From contig BFEA01000199.1 in the NCBI GenBank assembly GCA_003427395.1, forward strand, positions 2,006,752-2,070,751: 64,000 nt of DNA. Reading direction: 5' to 3'. This document shows positions 41,540 through 52,019 of this stretch, one piece after another. The notes under the pieces are model-generated. The model made no database searches and was not told where the DNA came from. It worked only from the letters and a program-made list of their open reading frames with translations. The position numbers were made by a program, and so were the translations under genes. The stretch's first letter is position 1. Each line of letters starts with the position of its first letter. This DNA is from Chara braunii (Eukaryota; Streptophyta; Charophyceae; Charales; Characeae).

Positions 41540-43303
41540 GGGGAATTGCATCCCCAAGGCCGCGGCCTTTCCCAATCAAACGGGGGTGCCTTGGCTAATT
41601 GGCGAGGTGACAGTTAGCTTAAACAGTTTGATTAGTCGATTTTTCTAATTTTTTATTAATTTTTAGTTTTAGTTTTCTCAAATTATCTCCAAATCCGGGC
41701 ATTTTCGCATGAAGTGCGCAAGAGCAAAGTTCGTCCTCTCAACGAGGCGAACGTTATGAGATGTTGTTTGCTGAAATCTAACGGTCAGATTTTGAGATAA
41801 CGAATTTTCTTCAATTTCCTATTTATTAATTCAGAATTTGCAGTTTTCTTTTTTTAATTTTTGCGAAAAATTGGTTCATATTTTTGGAATAACCCCTTGG
41901 ACCAAATTTGTTAAGTTTATTTTTCTCGTCTTTTTGGCACCATTGACGGGGCAAACGGGGGTAGTTAGAGGCAAGGACGGTATGTAACAGCAAAGAAAAA
42001 CGAGATAAAATAAAAATTAAATATTTATTTTATTTGGAATTTCGTGTAAAATACCGAAAAAGGGATTAAGAAAAAGTGATCTGTCAAAGTTTTTGCAGAT
42101 TTCGAGTATAGTAAACTGAAAATTTTTGGGAACGAACGAGTATTGGAGGAAAGCGTGCGGTTGCGCGCAAAGCTCCAAAACCCAAGTTAGATAAACCCTA
42201 ATTAGGGGAAACCCTAATTAGGAGAAGTCTTATTCAGGGCTTTGGGTTCGGATAACAACCTCGAAGAGGAAGGATAATATACAGGAAATACTTTGCCTTT
42301 TGTTTTCTGCGGCGTTTTTTTTTTTCATAATTAATTTAAAGAAAATACTAAAAATAACGAAAAAAAATTAATTAAATTTTGTTTTATTTCATTTTTAAAT
42401 TCAGGCGTCTTTTCTTTCGGGTTATTGAGTTAGGGGCGAAAGCTCCGAACCCCATCCCAACGGGGGGAGGGGAAATACTGCCAAAATTTTCTTGAAATTT
42501 TGTATAATATTTTGAATTAATTAGGGAATAATTAGAGAAAATATTCAAAAATTGATTAAAAATTAAAATTTTCTTTTGAAATTGTTTACCTTTTGCTATA
42601 CTCCTTCGGGGGCTATTTTGAGGCCTTCGGCCACACCCCATCCCAACGGGGGCAGGCGAAGTGCTGTCGAAATTTTTAGAAATCCGTTAAAATTCGTCGG
42701 GATCTTCTTAAACCAGGAAATTTTGCGTAAAGACACATATAAGGAATATATATATAAAAAAAATGAGAAAGGAATTTAATATTGCAGAAGTGAATTTTTT
42801 GTAAATTAAATACAGTAAATATAGGAAAATTCCCTAGATAGGAAGCGGAAAGGAGAATCGGAGCAGTAAAGAAGCGAGGTAGATCACCTCACCCCTCATA
42901 GGGGTCGGGTCCTGCAAAAGGGATTTTTTTATTATTAAATCTATTTATTTGCCATTTATACATAAATAGTTAGGGTGTGTAAAGTTGAGAGGTGCGACTG
43001 CCGCGCTACCCCCTAAGGGCCACCTAGCGTACCCTTAGTCAGTAGGGTAGAGCTAGTCGATTTCCTCTACTTAATTTTTTTTTTAATTAAACTTATTAAA
43101 ATTCCTTAAAAATATAAATATGGCTTAGAAAATAGCAAAAAAGTGAGGGTGAACCTTTTTGCTCTTTACTTAGATTGGGAAGGGCTTCTTACTCCATAGA
43201 GGCGGCCGGAGCTGCTACGGGCAGGGTCCCCTCGAACAAAGCACACGCTTTGTAGACGAGGAAACTCGAACCCTCCACTGCTTCTTCAGTGGACATCAGT
43301 CGG
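41540..43303 (+). other. AT-rich leader of the gypsy-like element
   Basis: No coding frame with content. Two diverged repeats 187 bp apart (near 42449 and 42636) contain CCCCATCCCAACGGGGG and a GAARTRCTGYCRAAATTTT block. Confidence 0.5.
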
Positions 43304-44330
43304 ATGTGGACTTTAGAGCAGGTAGAAGTCTACGAGGCCACCCGAGCTTGGGACATAGAGCCTCCGGAGCTCATAGAGGGAGAACAGGTAGAGCTCACGC
43401 TCCCAGGGCGGCCTATTGAGTTGCACTACAGGGAGTTCGGGTGAAAATCTGTTTTTTTGACTTCTGATGTTTGGCTGTGGGTGTACAGACAGCATGTGAC
43501 GGAGGAGTATGGGAGTCAGACGCGAGGAGTAGTACGGACCTATCTCTACTTAGGAGAGGAGGCAGCTAAGGGGGTTGCTTTGAGTGTAGTGATTCGAGGG
43601 ACCAGCCCGATTATCGACAGGGCCTAGGGATTTCTGCAGCAGGAGGTCGACAGGTTTCGTGGGGACGACGCACAGGATCCGTTAACCTTGTTTCACGACC
43701 GACCTCCTCTGGATATCACGGGCGATCTGCTGATAGCTCGGGACGACTTTTTCCCCTAGTCGTCGAGCGCCTTGAGGGCTATCCTCCCGTCGTTTGTCGT
43801 AGACTCGCTCTTCGGAGGCGTAGGGGGGATAGTGGAGACATACCTGGCCTATAGAGAGCTACAGACGTTTGTTAGGAGCAGTCTAGACGAGTACTACTTG
43901 CATTACTCCCTCGCGACAGGAGGTAATCGTTGGGGAGACGAGAGAGTCCAGCTGATAGAGCTGATCCGTTCGTTAGGGGACGATATTCAAAGAGGGGTGT
44001 CGCCGCCCTCGTACGTCTGGGAGTGGCTGGATAGGGCACTTCGTCACCTGTATAGGCAGACTTTTTTGGGAGGACTAGGAGAGTCTGTGGAGTGATGCAC
44101 CTGGCGGACCCCTGATACGTGAGTATCAGCTGAGGCGTTATTATCAGGCGATCGGGCTCCCGCCATATCGCGTCGAGGACGAGTACGACTACGAGGGATG
44201 GGAGCGAGAGGACGACGAGGACGCCTGGGAGCCGGACTGGGTCGACCTAGAGAATGAGGTTGACGAGGAGGGGGAGGACGACACAGTGGATGCTCACTTC
44301 CCGCTCATAGGGGTACCGATTAGGGCCTAG
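43304..44330 (+). pseudogene. L-type leader ORF, copy 1 (unknown protein family)
   Basis: It starts MWTLEQVEVYEATRAWDIEP. The frame is interrupted by TGA (43442-43444), TAG (43625-43627) and TAG (43757-43759), then shifts phase near 44093 to finish at 44330, giving about 340 residues. Landmarks shared with copies 2 and 3 are PPELIEGEQVELTLPGR, VWLWVY, VVRTYLYLGEEAAKGVAL, LPSFVVDSLFGGVGGIVETY, RVQLIELIRSLGDDI and PLIREYQLRRYYQAIGLP. The C-terminus is very acidic (EDEYDYEGWEREDDEDAWEP). I do not recognise the family. No membrane segment, signal peptide or known catalytic motif is apparent. Confidence 0.6.
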
Positions 44331-44420
44331 GCGGAGTGTGTGGTGAGGTGAGTGCGAGCTAGGATAGCTGTGAGATTCGGCAGTAGAGTGAGAGAGAGGG
44401 AGAGGAGATCCTGCAGGCAG

Positions 44421-45388
44421 ATGGTAGAGGGGATAGAGAGAGTCGACCTACCCTTTGGTGATTTCAGATGGCCTAGACCACCCGAGATCATAGCTTCTGA
44501 CTTGGTAGAGCTTGATCTACCAGCCAGATGCGTCGATGAGCCAGGGCTGATTGACCATTGGGGGTCGACTCGGCTGGGGCCAGACGTGCATCTATGGTCA
44601 TATACCGTACAGACTTACGAGTCTGATCCGCAAAGGTGGCGGACGCCTGGCACGACGTCCATAGAGGCCGTAGGGCATATCTATTACTCACGTGAGGTGA
44701 GCGGCATCGTCTATATCCAGGGCTTGGTGCATGGGTTCTGGCAGTATGAGAAAGAGGTTAGAGAGATCCTGAGAGGCGTGATAGAGAGTGCACGAGAGGG
44801 GGTTGAGGATTTGTATGGGCCTGTCAGGGAGACGAGGATTACGTTTCGGATAGGAGGGCTTGCTTTCCCGACAGTCCGACTACGCGCCAGGTTCCCGGTC
44901 TTTGTAGTGGAGCAGCTTTGGGGCTTGAGGCGCGTCGGGGAGAGATATTTTGCGGCTCTAGAGCTCGATGGACTAGCTAGAGGGCAGACGGACCGAGACT
45001 GGATTGCCTACGCACAGTTCGTAGGCGGGCTTTTACTGGAGAGAGGGGGATACAGCTCATAGAGTTTTTACGTGCTCTAGCGCCTACAGCAGACCCCCAC
45101 TCTTCCTTCCCGGGCGAGCCCTTGGAGTTCTGGCTGACACTAGATAGAAAGGTCCAGAGACCAGTGGATAGTTTGGAGGGGGTCGAACGACTCTTTAGCG
45201 AGACTCCCGGTGATAGGCCCGCTTCCCTCATCTCTATCTGGGAGTTTGAGGAGCATTATCAGAGTATATACCCAGATAGGAAGGAGCTCGGCTGGGACGC
45301 CGAAGACAGAGATTGGGTACATCATAGCGACATAGAGCCTTGGGGAGGGGACGTGAGACCGTGGAGAGACGTGCCTGACGCAGGCTAG
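44421..45388 (+). pseudogene. L-type leader ORF, copy 2
   Basis: The ATG at 44421 gives MVEGIERVDLPFGDFRWPRP, then PPEIIASDLVELDLPAR, DVHLWSYTV, EAVGHIYYSREVSGIVYIQG and FPVFVVEQLWGLRRVGERYF. The frame shifts at a 5-G run (45045-45049) and continues with ERGIQLIEFLRAL, EPLEFWLTLD, SLISIWEFEEHYQSIYPD and an acidic, Trp-containing tail to a TAG at 45388. Order and spacing match copy 1. The nearly isoleucine-for-leucine exchange pattern and preserved length argue that both were once coding. Function unknown. Confidence 0.65.
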
Positions 45389-45640
45389 GGCGACATTGGC
45401 GCCGATATAGACGGACCGCAGGAGGACGGTTGGGGACATCTCCTTCAGGCCGAGGGACAGGAGGATATCCCATAGGGTCAGGGGGTAGATGAGGATGGAG
45501 ATGAGGATATGCCAGATGCGCGAGACGATTAGTGGCAGGGCATATTCGGGCGTAGCTTAGAGAAGGAAGTAGGGGAGCGGTTAGTAGGCACGGGGAGAGA
45601 ACTTTAGGCAAGACGAGAGTGGCAGTAAGAGCAGGAAGGG

Positions 45641-45877
45641 ATGGCAGACAGGGATACACTGAGAGTGACTCTTTCCTTACGACGAGATAGGACGGGCGGC
45701 TGGGAAGAAGAGGCGTTGGACAATGTTGAGCGACAGATCAGACTCATGACGGAGCATGCCCTGGAGATACGGAGAGGCCAGAGATATATCGAGTTTACTA
45801 TCTACTTCCATGGAGCTGACGGGAGAGTGCACAGCACCTACTCGACCATACTGGACCTGAGTGGGAGAGTTGACTGA
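45641..45877 (+). CDS. S-type leader ORF, copy 1 (78 aa, unknown)
   Basis: An intact small ORF, MADRDTLRVTLSLRRDRTGG, ending in DGRVHSTYSTILDLSGRV. The pattern is a beta-like start (LRVTLSLR), a charged helix (EEEALDNVERQIRLMTEHAL), then IEFTIYFHGADGR and a YSTI segment. The N-terminal part of the ORF at 46709 and the ORF at 47338 share this pattern. Same frame as the L-type ORFs around it. No known domain. Confidence 0.5.
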   Translation: MADRDTLRVTLSLRRDRTGGWEEEALDNVERQIRLMTEHALEIRRGQRYIEFTIYFHGADGRVHSTYSTILDLSGRVD

Positions 45878-45949
45878 GGAGTTAGCAACATCGTGAGACA
45901 GGGAGCGTCAAAGGGAGTAGGGTGACATAGATCGAGTGGCGAAGAGGAG

Positions 45950-46705
45950 ATGAGGAGTGACTCGGCGGCTTGGCTAGCTTATGTTCTCTCACGAGAGTCC
46001 GAATCCTATAGCGTGAGGAAACTTGTAAGACCCAGAGAGGCGGCTGTTGGATATGATATTCCTCTTCCTGTGGGGTTAGAAGAGACTGACTGTGTCCCGA
46101 TACGTTGCCTTGGGACGTGGCTGGCAGAGGGGCTTTTTCTTTGGACGGTGATACTAAAAGATAAACGACCCGAAAGGACTCATGACCTAGAAGGGGTCGG
46201 GCATCTGATAACGAACAAAGCTCATGATTTAGACATAGGACTGACATTCGCAGGGGCTAGCAGGGCTTGGTGGAGAAACGAGTTGTTGGCCCGAGTGATC
46301 GTTAATCAGCAACTGGCGAGACTCTCTGGAGAAAGGTCGTATTGGAGTCGCTTGGTATACGGACCTCCGCATCCGACCCTCTACCCGAGAGAGGGTTGGC
46401 GATTTGGACTTCCTGCGATCGTAATAGGGCAGACCTATGGGAGCATAGACCGTCTGAGTGTAGCAGTGGACCACACACTTTACACGCTTTGGGAGGGCTT
46501 AGCGCCCCGTTTCAGGGAAGCATACTACGCCATTTGTGTAAGGTGGGGGCCACCCAGCAGAGAGACGCTTGGCGACATCATAGACGTTACTTGCTGGGTG
46601 GACTGTCTGAGGCCAGTCGATCTGATTAGGTACTGCAGGAGACGAGCGGAGATTGATTATGTGGGGCTGGAGGATGTGAGATTTCTCTTCGAGGTCGCAG
46701 CTTAG
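45950..46705 (+). CDS. L-type leader ORF, copy 3 (251 aa, intact)
   Basis: An uninterrupted frame of 251 codons. Landmarks matching copies 1 and 2 are GYDIPLPVGLEETDCVPIR, GLFLWTVIL, DLEGVGHLITNKAHDLDIGL, LPAIVIGQTYGSIDRLSVAV and ETLGDIIDVTCWVDCLRPVD. It lacks the acidic C-terminal tail of copies 1 and 2. It is followed after 3 nt by the next ORF in the same frame. The function is unknown; its retention as an open frame in an otherwise decayed element is notable. Confidence 0.6.
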   Translation: MRSDSAAWLAYVLSRESESYSVRKLVRPREAAVGYDIPLPVGLEETDCVPIRCLGTWLAEGLFLWTVILKDKRPERTHDLEGVGHLITNKAHDLDIGLTFAGASRAWWRNELLARVIVNQQLARLSGERSYWSRLVYGPPHPTLYPREGWRFGLPAIVIGQTYGSIDRLSVAVDHTLYTLWEGLAPRFREAYYAICVRWGPPSRETLGDIIDVTCWVDCLRPVDLIRYCRRRAEIDYVGLEDVRFLFEVAA

Positions 46706-46708
46706 GGA

Positions 46709-47218
46709 ATGCCGGGGAGAACGGCAACTGTGATGCGCTTAGATAAGCAACTGGTAAGCACAGGGTACACTGTGACGGTACTTCTCCGAGCATACATAGA
46801 TAAGGACTTGACGGTGAGGGAGTGTCGACTACGAGCGAGGGATTTGATCCGCGAGCATAGAGCTGATGTATTGGCGCAGGTGACCTTCCAGACCTCGATT
46901 TCCTATGATGTGATGATATGGTCTCATGGCTATATGCGCGCGGAGCACTACCACGATGAGACGGTAGCGGAGGCTAGAGCGAGGGTATGGGGAGGAGCTG
47001 GAAAGAGATGTGGACAGAGTATGAAAGAGGAGAGTGAGGCGGTCGGAAGATTGAGAAAGTGCATTAAAGAACCACTCTTGAACCAGGTAAAGGAGTTAGG
47101 GAACAAGATAAGGGAGATCGGGTCGTGCCAGGATGAAGGCAAGGTGTGTAGGGTTGAGCTCGTGACGAAAGGGTTAGAGAGTCTGTTCAGGGAGAATAGA
47201 GAGATTATCCATGAGTGA
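46709..47218 (+). CDS. S-type leader ORF, copy 2 (169 aa)
   Basis: It begins MPGRTATVMRLDKQLVSTGY, then TVTVLLRAYIDKDLTVRECR, ISYDVMIWSHGYMRAEHYHD and ETVAEARARV, the same layout as the 78-aa ORF upstream. An additional charged helical C-terminal half follows (LRKCIKEPLLNQVKELGNKI). After the TGA at 47218 the same frame stays open to 47341, where TGA overlaps the ATG of the next ORF (ATGA). The start is 3 nt after the preceding stop. Unknown function. Confidence 0.5.
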   Translation: MPGRTATVMRLDKQLVSTGYTVTVLLRAYIDKDLTVRECRLRARDLIREHRADVLAQVTFQTSISYDVMIWSHGYMRAEHYHDETVAEARARVWGGAGKRCGQSMKEESEAVGRLRKCIKEPLLNQVKELGNKIREIGSCQDEGKVCRVELVTKGLESLFRENREIIHE

Positions 47219-47337
47219 AGATCATACTTTCTGAAGAGGGTAAAGGCTAGGAACCTATCGCGCGAAGGAGCTAGGGAGAAGTCTGCAGAGGACGTGACAA
47301 CGGAGGACAATGTAACGCAGGGAGATAGCAACAGGAC

Positions 47338-47853
47338 ATGAGTGAGACTGCCCTACACACGACGGACAGGTACTCATTGCATGTGGTAGGGAGACTGGAC
47401 GGACCGTTGGAGTTGGTGATCGCAGAGCTCCAGCTCCATACCAGGTTGTGCATAGTTGAGGAGGCAGAGTATTTTCGCCATGCATTGCGTGAGGCTAGGA
47501 GAACAGGACTTTGGATTGGGGTCGAAGGAGGACGAAGGATAAAATACGTACTTCAAGTAACACCTTTCGAAGGGAGGTCTCAGATAAGGGTGTGGTACGA
47601 GACGACCAGAGAGGCTGAGAGGCTGAGGATAAGCGAAGCCAGGAGAGCTGGGGAGCTAGGGAGAGTTATAGTAGACGGAGCGATACTGAGGGTGCTAGCT
47701 GCTCACGACCGATACTGGAGGGAATCGATAAAGACTTTAGAGGTTATAGAGGGTAGTGGAGATGAGGACGATTTTGAGATGTTCTATGACATATTGGAGT
47801 TGTCGGTGATGAGATTACGAGCAGCTATAGCACTGATTTCCCTCAGATACTAG
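47338..47853 (+). CDS. S-type leader ORF, copy 3 (171 aa)
   Basis: An intact ORF, MSETALHTTDRYSLHVVGRL, with HALREARRTGLWIGVEGGRR, IKYVLQVTPFEGRSQIRVWY and ETTREAERLRISEARRA. These are comparable in order to ISYDVMI...DETVAEA of the previous ORF. The C-terminal part is helical and acidic (EGSGDEDDFEMFYDILELSV). Its start overlaps the end of the preceding open frame by ATGA. No recognised domain. Confidence 0.5.
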   Translation: MSETALHTTDRYSLHVVGRLDGPLELVIAELQLHTRLCIVEEAEYFRHALREARRTGLWIGVEGGRRIKYVLQVTPFEGRSQIRVWYETTREAERLRISEARRAGELGRVIVDGAILRVLAAHDRYWRESIKTLEVIEGSGDEDDFEMFYDILELSVMRLRAAIALISLRY

Positions 47854-47999
47854 AAAGATGACCTTATAGATGTCTGGGGGTTAGAGAAGGAGATGGTTAG
47901 ATAGCAGTAGGAGGAGAGTTTCCTCCTTTTGCGGGCTACCCGATTCAGGAGGGACTGGATGATCTAGCAAGGAGGACGGAGACAGACGCTCGAGGACTC

Positions 48000-48227
48000 T
48001 TGAGGGGTGCAAGTCGGGAGACATTGGTTAGGCTTGGGACTGCGATCTGCAGCAGGAGTAGAGATCCTGTCACGGGTGTAGTGCAGATCAGGAGAGGCGC
48101 GACCTTATTGGCTGAGCCCGGGGGAGAGGTTTACATAGACACCGGGATTCTTGGGTTAGAAGGAGAGCACGAGGTCCGTGACGGGAACGGAGTACTGGTG
48201 GCGGTAATCAGAGCAGTCGAGAGTTAG
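48000..48227 (+). CDS. small leader ORF (75 aa, unknown)
   Basis: An open frame, MRGASRETLVRLGTAICSRS; the first codon may be TTG or an internal start. Later segments are VVQIRRGATLLAEPGGEVYI and GNGVLVAVIRAVES, a beta-rich pattern. It does not clearly belong to the L or S types. It is the last leader ORF before gag. Confidence 0.35.
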   Translation: MRGASRETLVRLGTAICSRSRDPVTGVVQIRRGATLLAEPGGEVYIDTGILGLEGEHEVRDGNGVLVAVIRAVES

Positions 48228-48261
48228 GACTGGAGACGAGCACAAACCGTGAACAAGTAAA

Positions 48262-48353
48262 CAGGTGCGGGCTGCGGGTTCTGTCACAGGTCCGGGCTGC
48301 GAGTTCTGTCACAGGTCTGGGCCGCTGCAACTGTCATAGGCCGGGCTGTAACG
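48262..48353 (+). repeat. 25-bp tandem repeat, 3.5 copies
   Basis: Units at 48262, 48287, 48312 and a partial at 48337 have the form CAGGTSCGGGCTGCGRGTTC then TGTCA. It separates the leader ORFs from gag. Confidence 0.9.
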
Positions 48354-48390
48354 CCTGGCGTAAGTGCCCAACTACGAATTCTGGTAGCCT

Positions 48391-50298
48391 ATGGAACCAG
48401 ACACGATGGGGCCACAACCGACCACGGGCGAAGCAGGAGAGGAGTACAGGACATCGCCCGACCGAGCACTGAGGGATCTGAAGGAACGAATTAGGCAGGG
48501 AGCACCGCTGAGATGGGCTGACCAAACCAATGATGGAGAGTCTGACGTAATGGGCGAGCCAGTCGTGACAGAGCCGCAGGAGACTCTGAAGACTGGGACC
48601 TCGAGCGCTCGACGAGAAGCGACGACACGACGCTCCCCCGAGTATGAACGGAGGGAAACCAGGGCGGATAGGTGCAGGGATGACTGGAGAGAGAGTTCAC
48701 GAGATTCCTATTGGAGAGACAGAGACAGGGATAGAGCACCGCCCCGGCGTGTCTTCGACCCCCAAACGGGGGAGTCACATCCGCTCCCTTATGAGAGCAA
48801 GGATCGCTATATTATTACGCACAAAGCATCGAAGCCTCCTACTTTCAGGGGCTATGGTATCATAGAATATCAAGAGAAGTGGGAGCTTCATGCTAGCCGG
48901 AGTCAGTGGTCGGAGGAAGAGATTATAGAGAACTTTCTATTTAATGTGGATCCAAGTCTCGGCAAGGAAGTTAAGGAAGCCCGACTAAAGGATGGGAAAT
49001 GGACTACGTATAAGAAGAGCCTCATTGAGCTTTACAAATTAGAAGATAACAAGTACTCCATCAAGGACCTTGAGACTATGACTCAAGATGAAGATGAAAG
49101 CGTACGGGCATTTGGGATGCGTTTCCAGAAGATCTCTGACGTGCTGATGAAGAAGTGAAAGATCTCAGAGGTCGAGCGTTGTACTATCTTCATTGGACAC
49201 CTGTCCAAAGGCAGGCAAAATAGTATACTTAGAGATCTTCCGCACGACAAGCTTGACTTCGCGATAAAGGCAGAGGCAGACGACTACAAGGACTTGGTAT
49301 GGAGGGGAATGAGGAGACGTGACTTCTCTCTCTATAAAGAGTATGCCACTGATAGATGTCCTGATTTCAAGGACTATCCCTAGTCGGAAAAGAATGAAGC
49401 CATGACTGAGGAAGTGAAGGAGATAAGGGGCATGGTAAAGGGATTGACAAGACAAGTTACAGAGATTGTGACCACCACAGGAGCCACGACTTACCGGGAC
49501 AAACCCGGAGGACCCTATTCACTTCGCTAGGACCGTAGGAACACCGATTCCTGGAGGAGCGTCGAGGATAGAAATCCTCGAACGCTGACTGATTATCGTG
49601 CGAGGGAAACGGAGAGAGACGATGAACCATGGCGACGTAGGGATGATGATATAGACAGGGCTCGCATGGCTCGCGAGACATATGGGCGAGCTAGGAGACT
49701 GGATGATTACTCGCGTAGCCCTCGCTATGAGGCTGATGGGGGTAGAGGCGACTCTCGAGGCCGGTGGGAGTCAGATCAGGCCCGGCGAGACGGATACAGG
49801 GACAGCAGATATGATCGGACCAAGATGGATATAGGGACGACAGATATGAGAGGTCGGATCGAGATGGATACAGGGGTGGCAGGTATGAGAGAGGAGATCG
49901 AGACGGAGACCGACGGGATGACTAGCGCGGACGGTATGACCGCGGGGGATTCGCGAGGGCGCAGCGTGACGATTCGTGGGGGTGGTACGACTAAGGAGAT
50001 CGACGCGATGAGTCGCGCGGGTGATACGACCATGGGAACCGCCGGAATGACTCACGGGGACGATATGAGCAAGGAGGATCCGGAGGAGACCGCCGCAATG
50101 ATTCACGAGGCCGGAATGAGAGAGGGGGATATGGCGCGTCATCCGATCCGCATACAAAGTCCCCTGACCCCAGAGCAGCGAGAGGTTCGACCTCCAGGGG
50201 TGCAGACGACAGGCCTCCCACTCCCAAAAACTCTTGCGTCTACTGTAGAGGGGATGATCATATCAGGAGAGACTGTCCGGATCTCAAACGGGCAATAG
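48391..50298 (+). pseudogene. gag of the gypsy-like element (CCHC knuckle)
   Basis: It starts MEPDTMGPQPTTGEAGEEYR. An Arg/Asp-rich N-terminus is followed by the retrotransposon gag core: KASKPPTFRGYGIIEYQEKW, WSEEEIIENFLFNVDPSLGK and DEDESVRAFGMRFQKISDV. A TGA then falls at 49156-49158 and further stops at 49381 and 49528. The frame continues into an Arg/Gly/Asp-rich low-complexity linker (49640-50130) where the phase shifts. The zinc knuckle CVYCRGDDHIRRDC (50235-50276) follows in a second phase, with LKRAIDEGLVVLDDHKYIKW after it. Capsid and nucleocapsid function is by family. Inactive. Confidence 0.8.
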
Positions 50299-51545
50299 AT
50301 GAGGGACTTGTCGTGCTTGATGACCACAAGTACATCAAGTGGGCAGATGATCTGGGAGACGTATCGATGTTCCCTTCGATGAAGGAGAATGTTGAAGCAA
50401 GGAGAGTAAAGCCGAGTAAGGGAAAGGAACCGGTTAGGAGCTAGAGCATCAAGATAACTTTCGAAGGAGATATGGCAACCACACCCATAAGGGTGGCAGC
50501 TACCAAGTCGGCAAGGGGGTCTACATTGAAGAAGACTGACACGGATTACGTAATGGCGGAAAAGGACGGACAACGGATCGATGGAGAGGAGGTTATTCTT
50601 TCGCCACGAAAGCGGGGAGTGAAGAAGTTCTTGATGAAGAGTTCGCTGGATGAGATTGACACGGTCGAGCCACTTAGACGGGCCCTTCGGCAGCCCATGT
50701 AGTGCTCCATCCTGGAGTATCTGGCAGCATCCAAGCCGGCTCGTGACGAGTTACAGATGATCACGCGGAAGACTCGCATACCTCTATCGGAGGAGGTTCA
50801 GGTGGCCCCTAAGGCGGATGCTCCTACCGTAGCAGTATCGAAGGTGACTGCTAGAGCAGAACGCATGGCGACGGTTCTTCTTGATGGGATGGAAGGTGTG
50901 CCTCCAGACAAGTTTTACATACTTGGTAGTGGGACCGTGGAGGCGATCCTAAACGACGGAGCGGTACTAGATGTTGTGATCGATAACGACAGTGAGGCTG
51001 TCATTATAGACGAGGACCTGGCAGAGCAAGTTGGATTGGGTCTCGATAGGTCATACTTGTTTGAGATAGAGACGGCTGACGGGAGAAAGCAATAGATCAC
51101 AGGAGTTTGTCACAAGGCAGCCATAGAAGTCCAAGGGGTACGAGTGACTTTGCCACTCTTTGCAGTCAAGAGCTGCAGCTTTGACCTGCTCTTGGGACGG
51201 ACGTGGTTGAGCCATGTGCATGCGGTGACGATAGAGCGACCGGACGGGAGCCAGACATTGTCCATCAAGAAGCTAGATGGGGCGCGGATTATGATTGAGA
51301 CAGTGGAGCCTCGAGACCCAAGGAACAGAGCAGCCCTCGCTGTGGGTGCAGGACCCAATGATCGGATTAAGTCATTACCTATCTCAGGTCACACGGTGCG
51401 ATTTTGCGAGAAGAAGTATGGACCTCTGCTCACAAAAGAAGAAGGCAGGATTGTAGAAGTGAAGGATTTGGGGAGTCGGCTGATAGTGGACGGCAACTCG
51501 TATCCAAAGGGGGCAGATGAGGAATTTGGGGGTGTGGTATCCGTA
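50299..51545 (+). pseudogene. aspartic protease region of the gypsy-like pol
   Basis: In the zinc-knuckle frame, AILNDGAVLDVVIDNDSEAV carries the protease active-site position and CSFDLLLGRTWLSHVHAVTI is the C-terminal protease block. The catalytic D-S/T-G triplet reads D-N-D, so the Gly is replaced, compatible with a G-to-A change. TAG stops interrupt the region (50453, 50701, 51093). It would process the polyprotein in an intact element. Confidence 0.75.
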
Positions 51546-52019
51546 TTTTTTTTAAGAGCACGGCCCCCTATGGGGGTCTACCCAAGCGACGCAAGCGAGT
51601 AGCTCAGAAAGTTAAGCCAGCGGCGGTGGGCCACGAGCGATCTGCACTGGAAGGGATATCAGAAGAAGAGATCGCAAAGGAAATCAAAGAAAGAAAGAAA
51701 AAGGAGCCGCAACGCCTAACGGAAGAGAGGATAGCAGGGATGGACATCGGAGATGATCGGAGATGGAAACCTGACCCCACAGGAGTGGGAACGTGTGATA
51801 GAAATCCTAAAGACGTGCGATAAGGCTATAGCTTTCAGCGACGCGGAGCGCGGTAGGGTTGACCCTCGTTACGCTAAGCCAGCAAGGATTTATACGATTC
51901 CACATGTTCCATGGAATGACGCAGGATGGAAATACGCCCAGAAGGAGAAGGAAGAGGTTATCGCTTTCCTGAAAGAAAAGATGGCTTCTCATGTTGCAGA
52001 GCCATCTGACAACGCTTAG
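51546..52019 (+). pseudogene. pre-RT segment of pol, truncated
   Basis: After an 8-T run (51546-51553) the coding phase changes to KSTAPYGGLPKRRKRVAQKV...EEIAKEIKERKKKEP. It shifts back after a 10-bp duplication, CGGAGATGAT (about 51745-51765), to LTPQEWERVIEILKTCDKAI, PARIYTIPHVPWND and EKMASHVAEPSDNA. The latter is the conserved stretch just before the RT fingers of this gypsy group (the RT normally continues from the EPS motif). The frame then ends in TAG at the LTR-end repeat, so RT, RNase H and integrase are absent. Confidence 0.75.

Noticed and set aside
42185-42225. Telomere-like AAACCCTAATTAGG words
   Set aside because: Only two or three imperfect copies arranged as CCTAATTAGG palindromes; not a TTTAGGG array.
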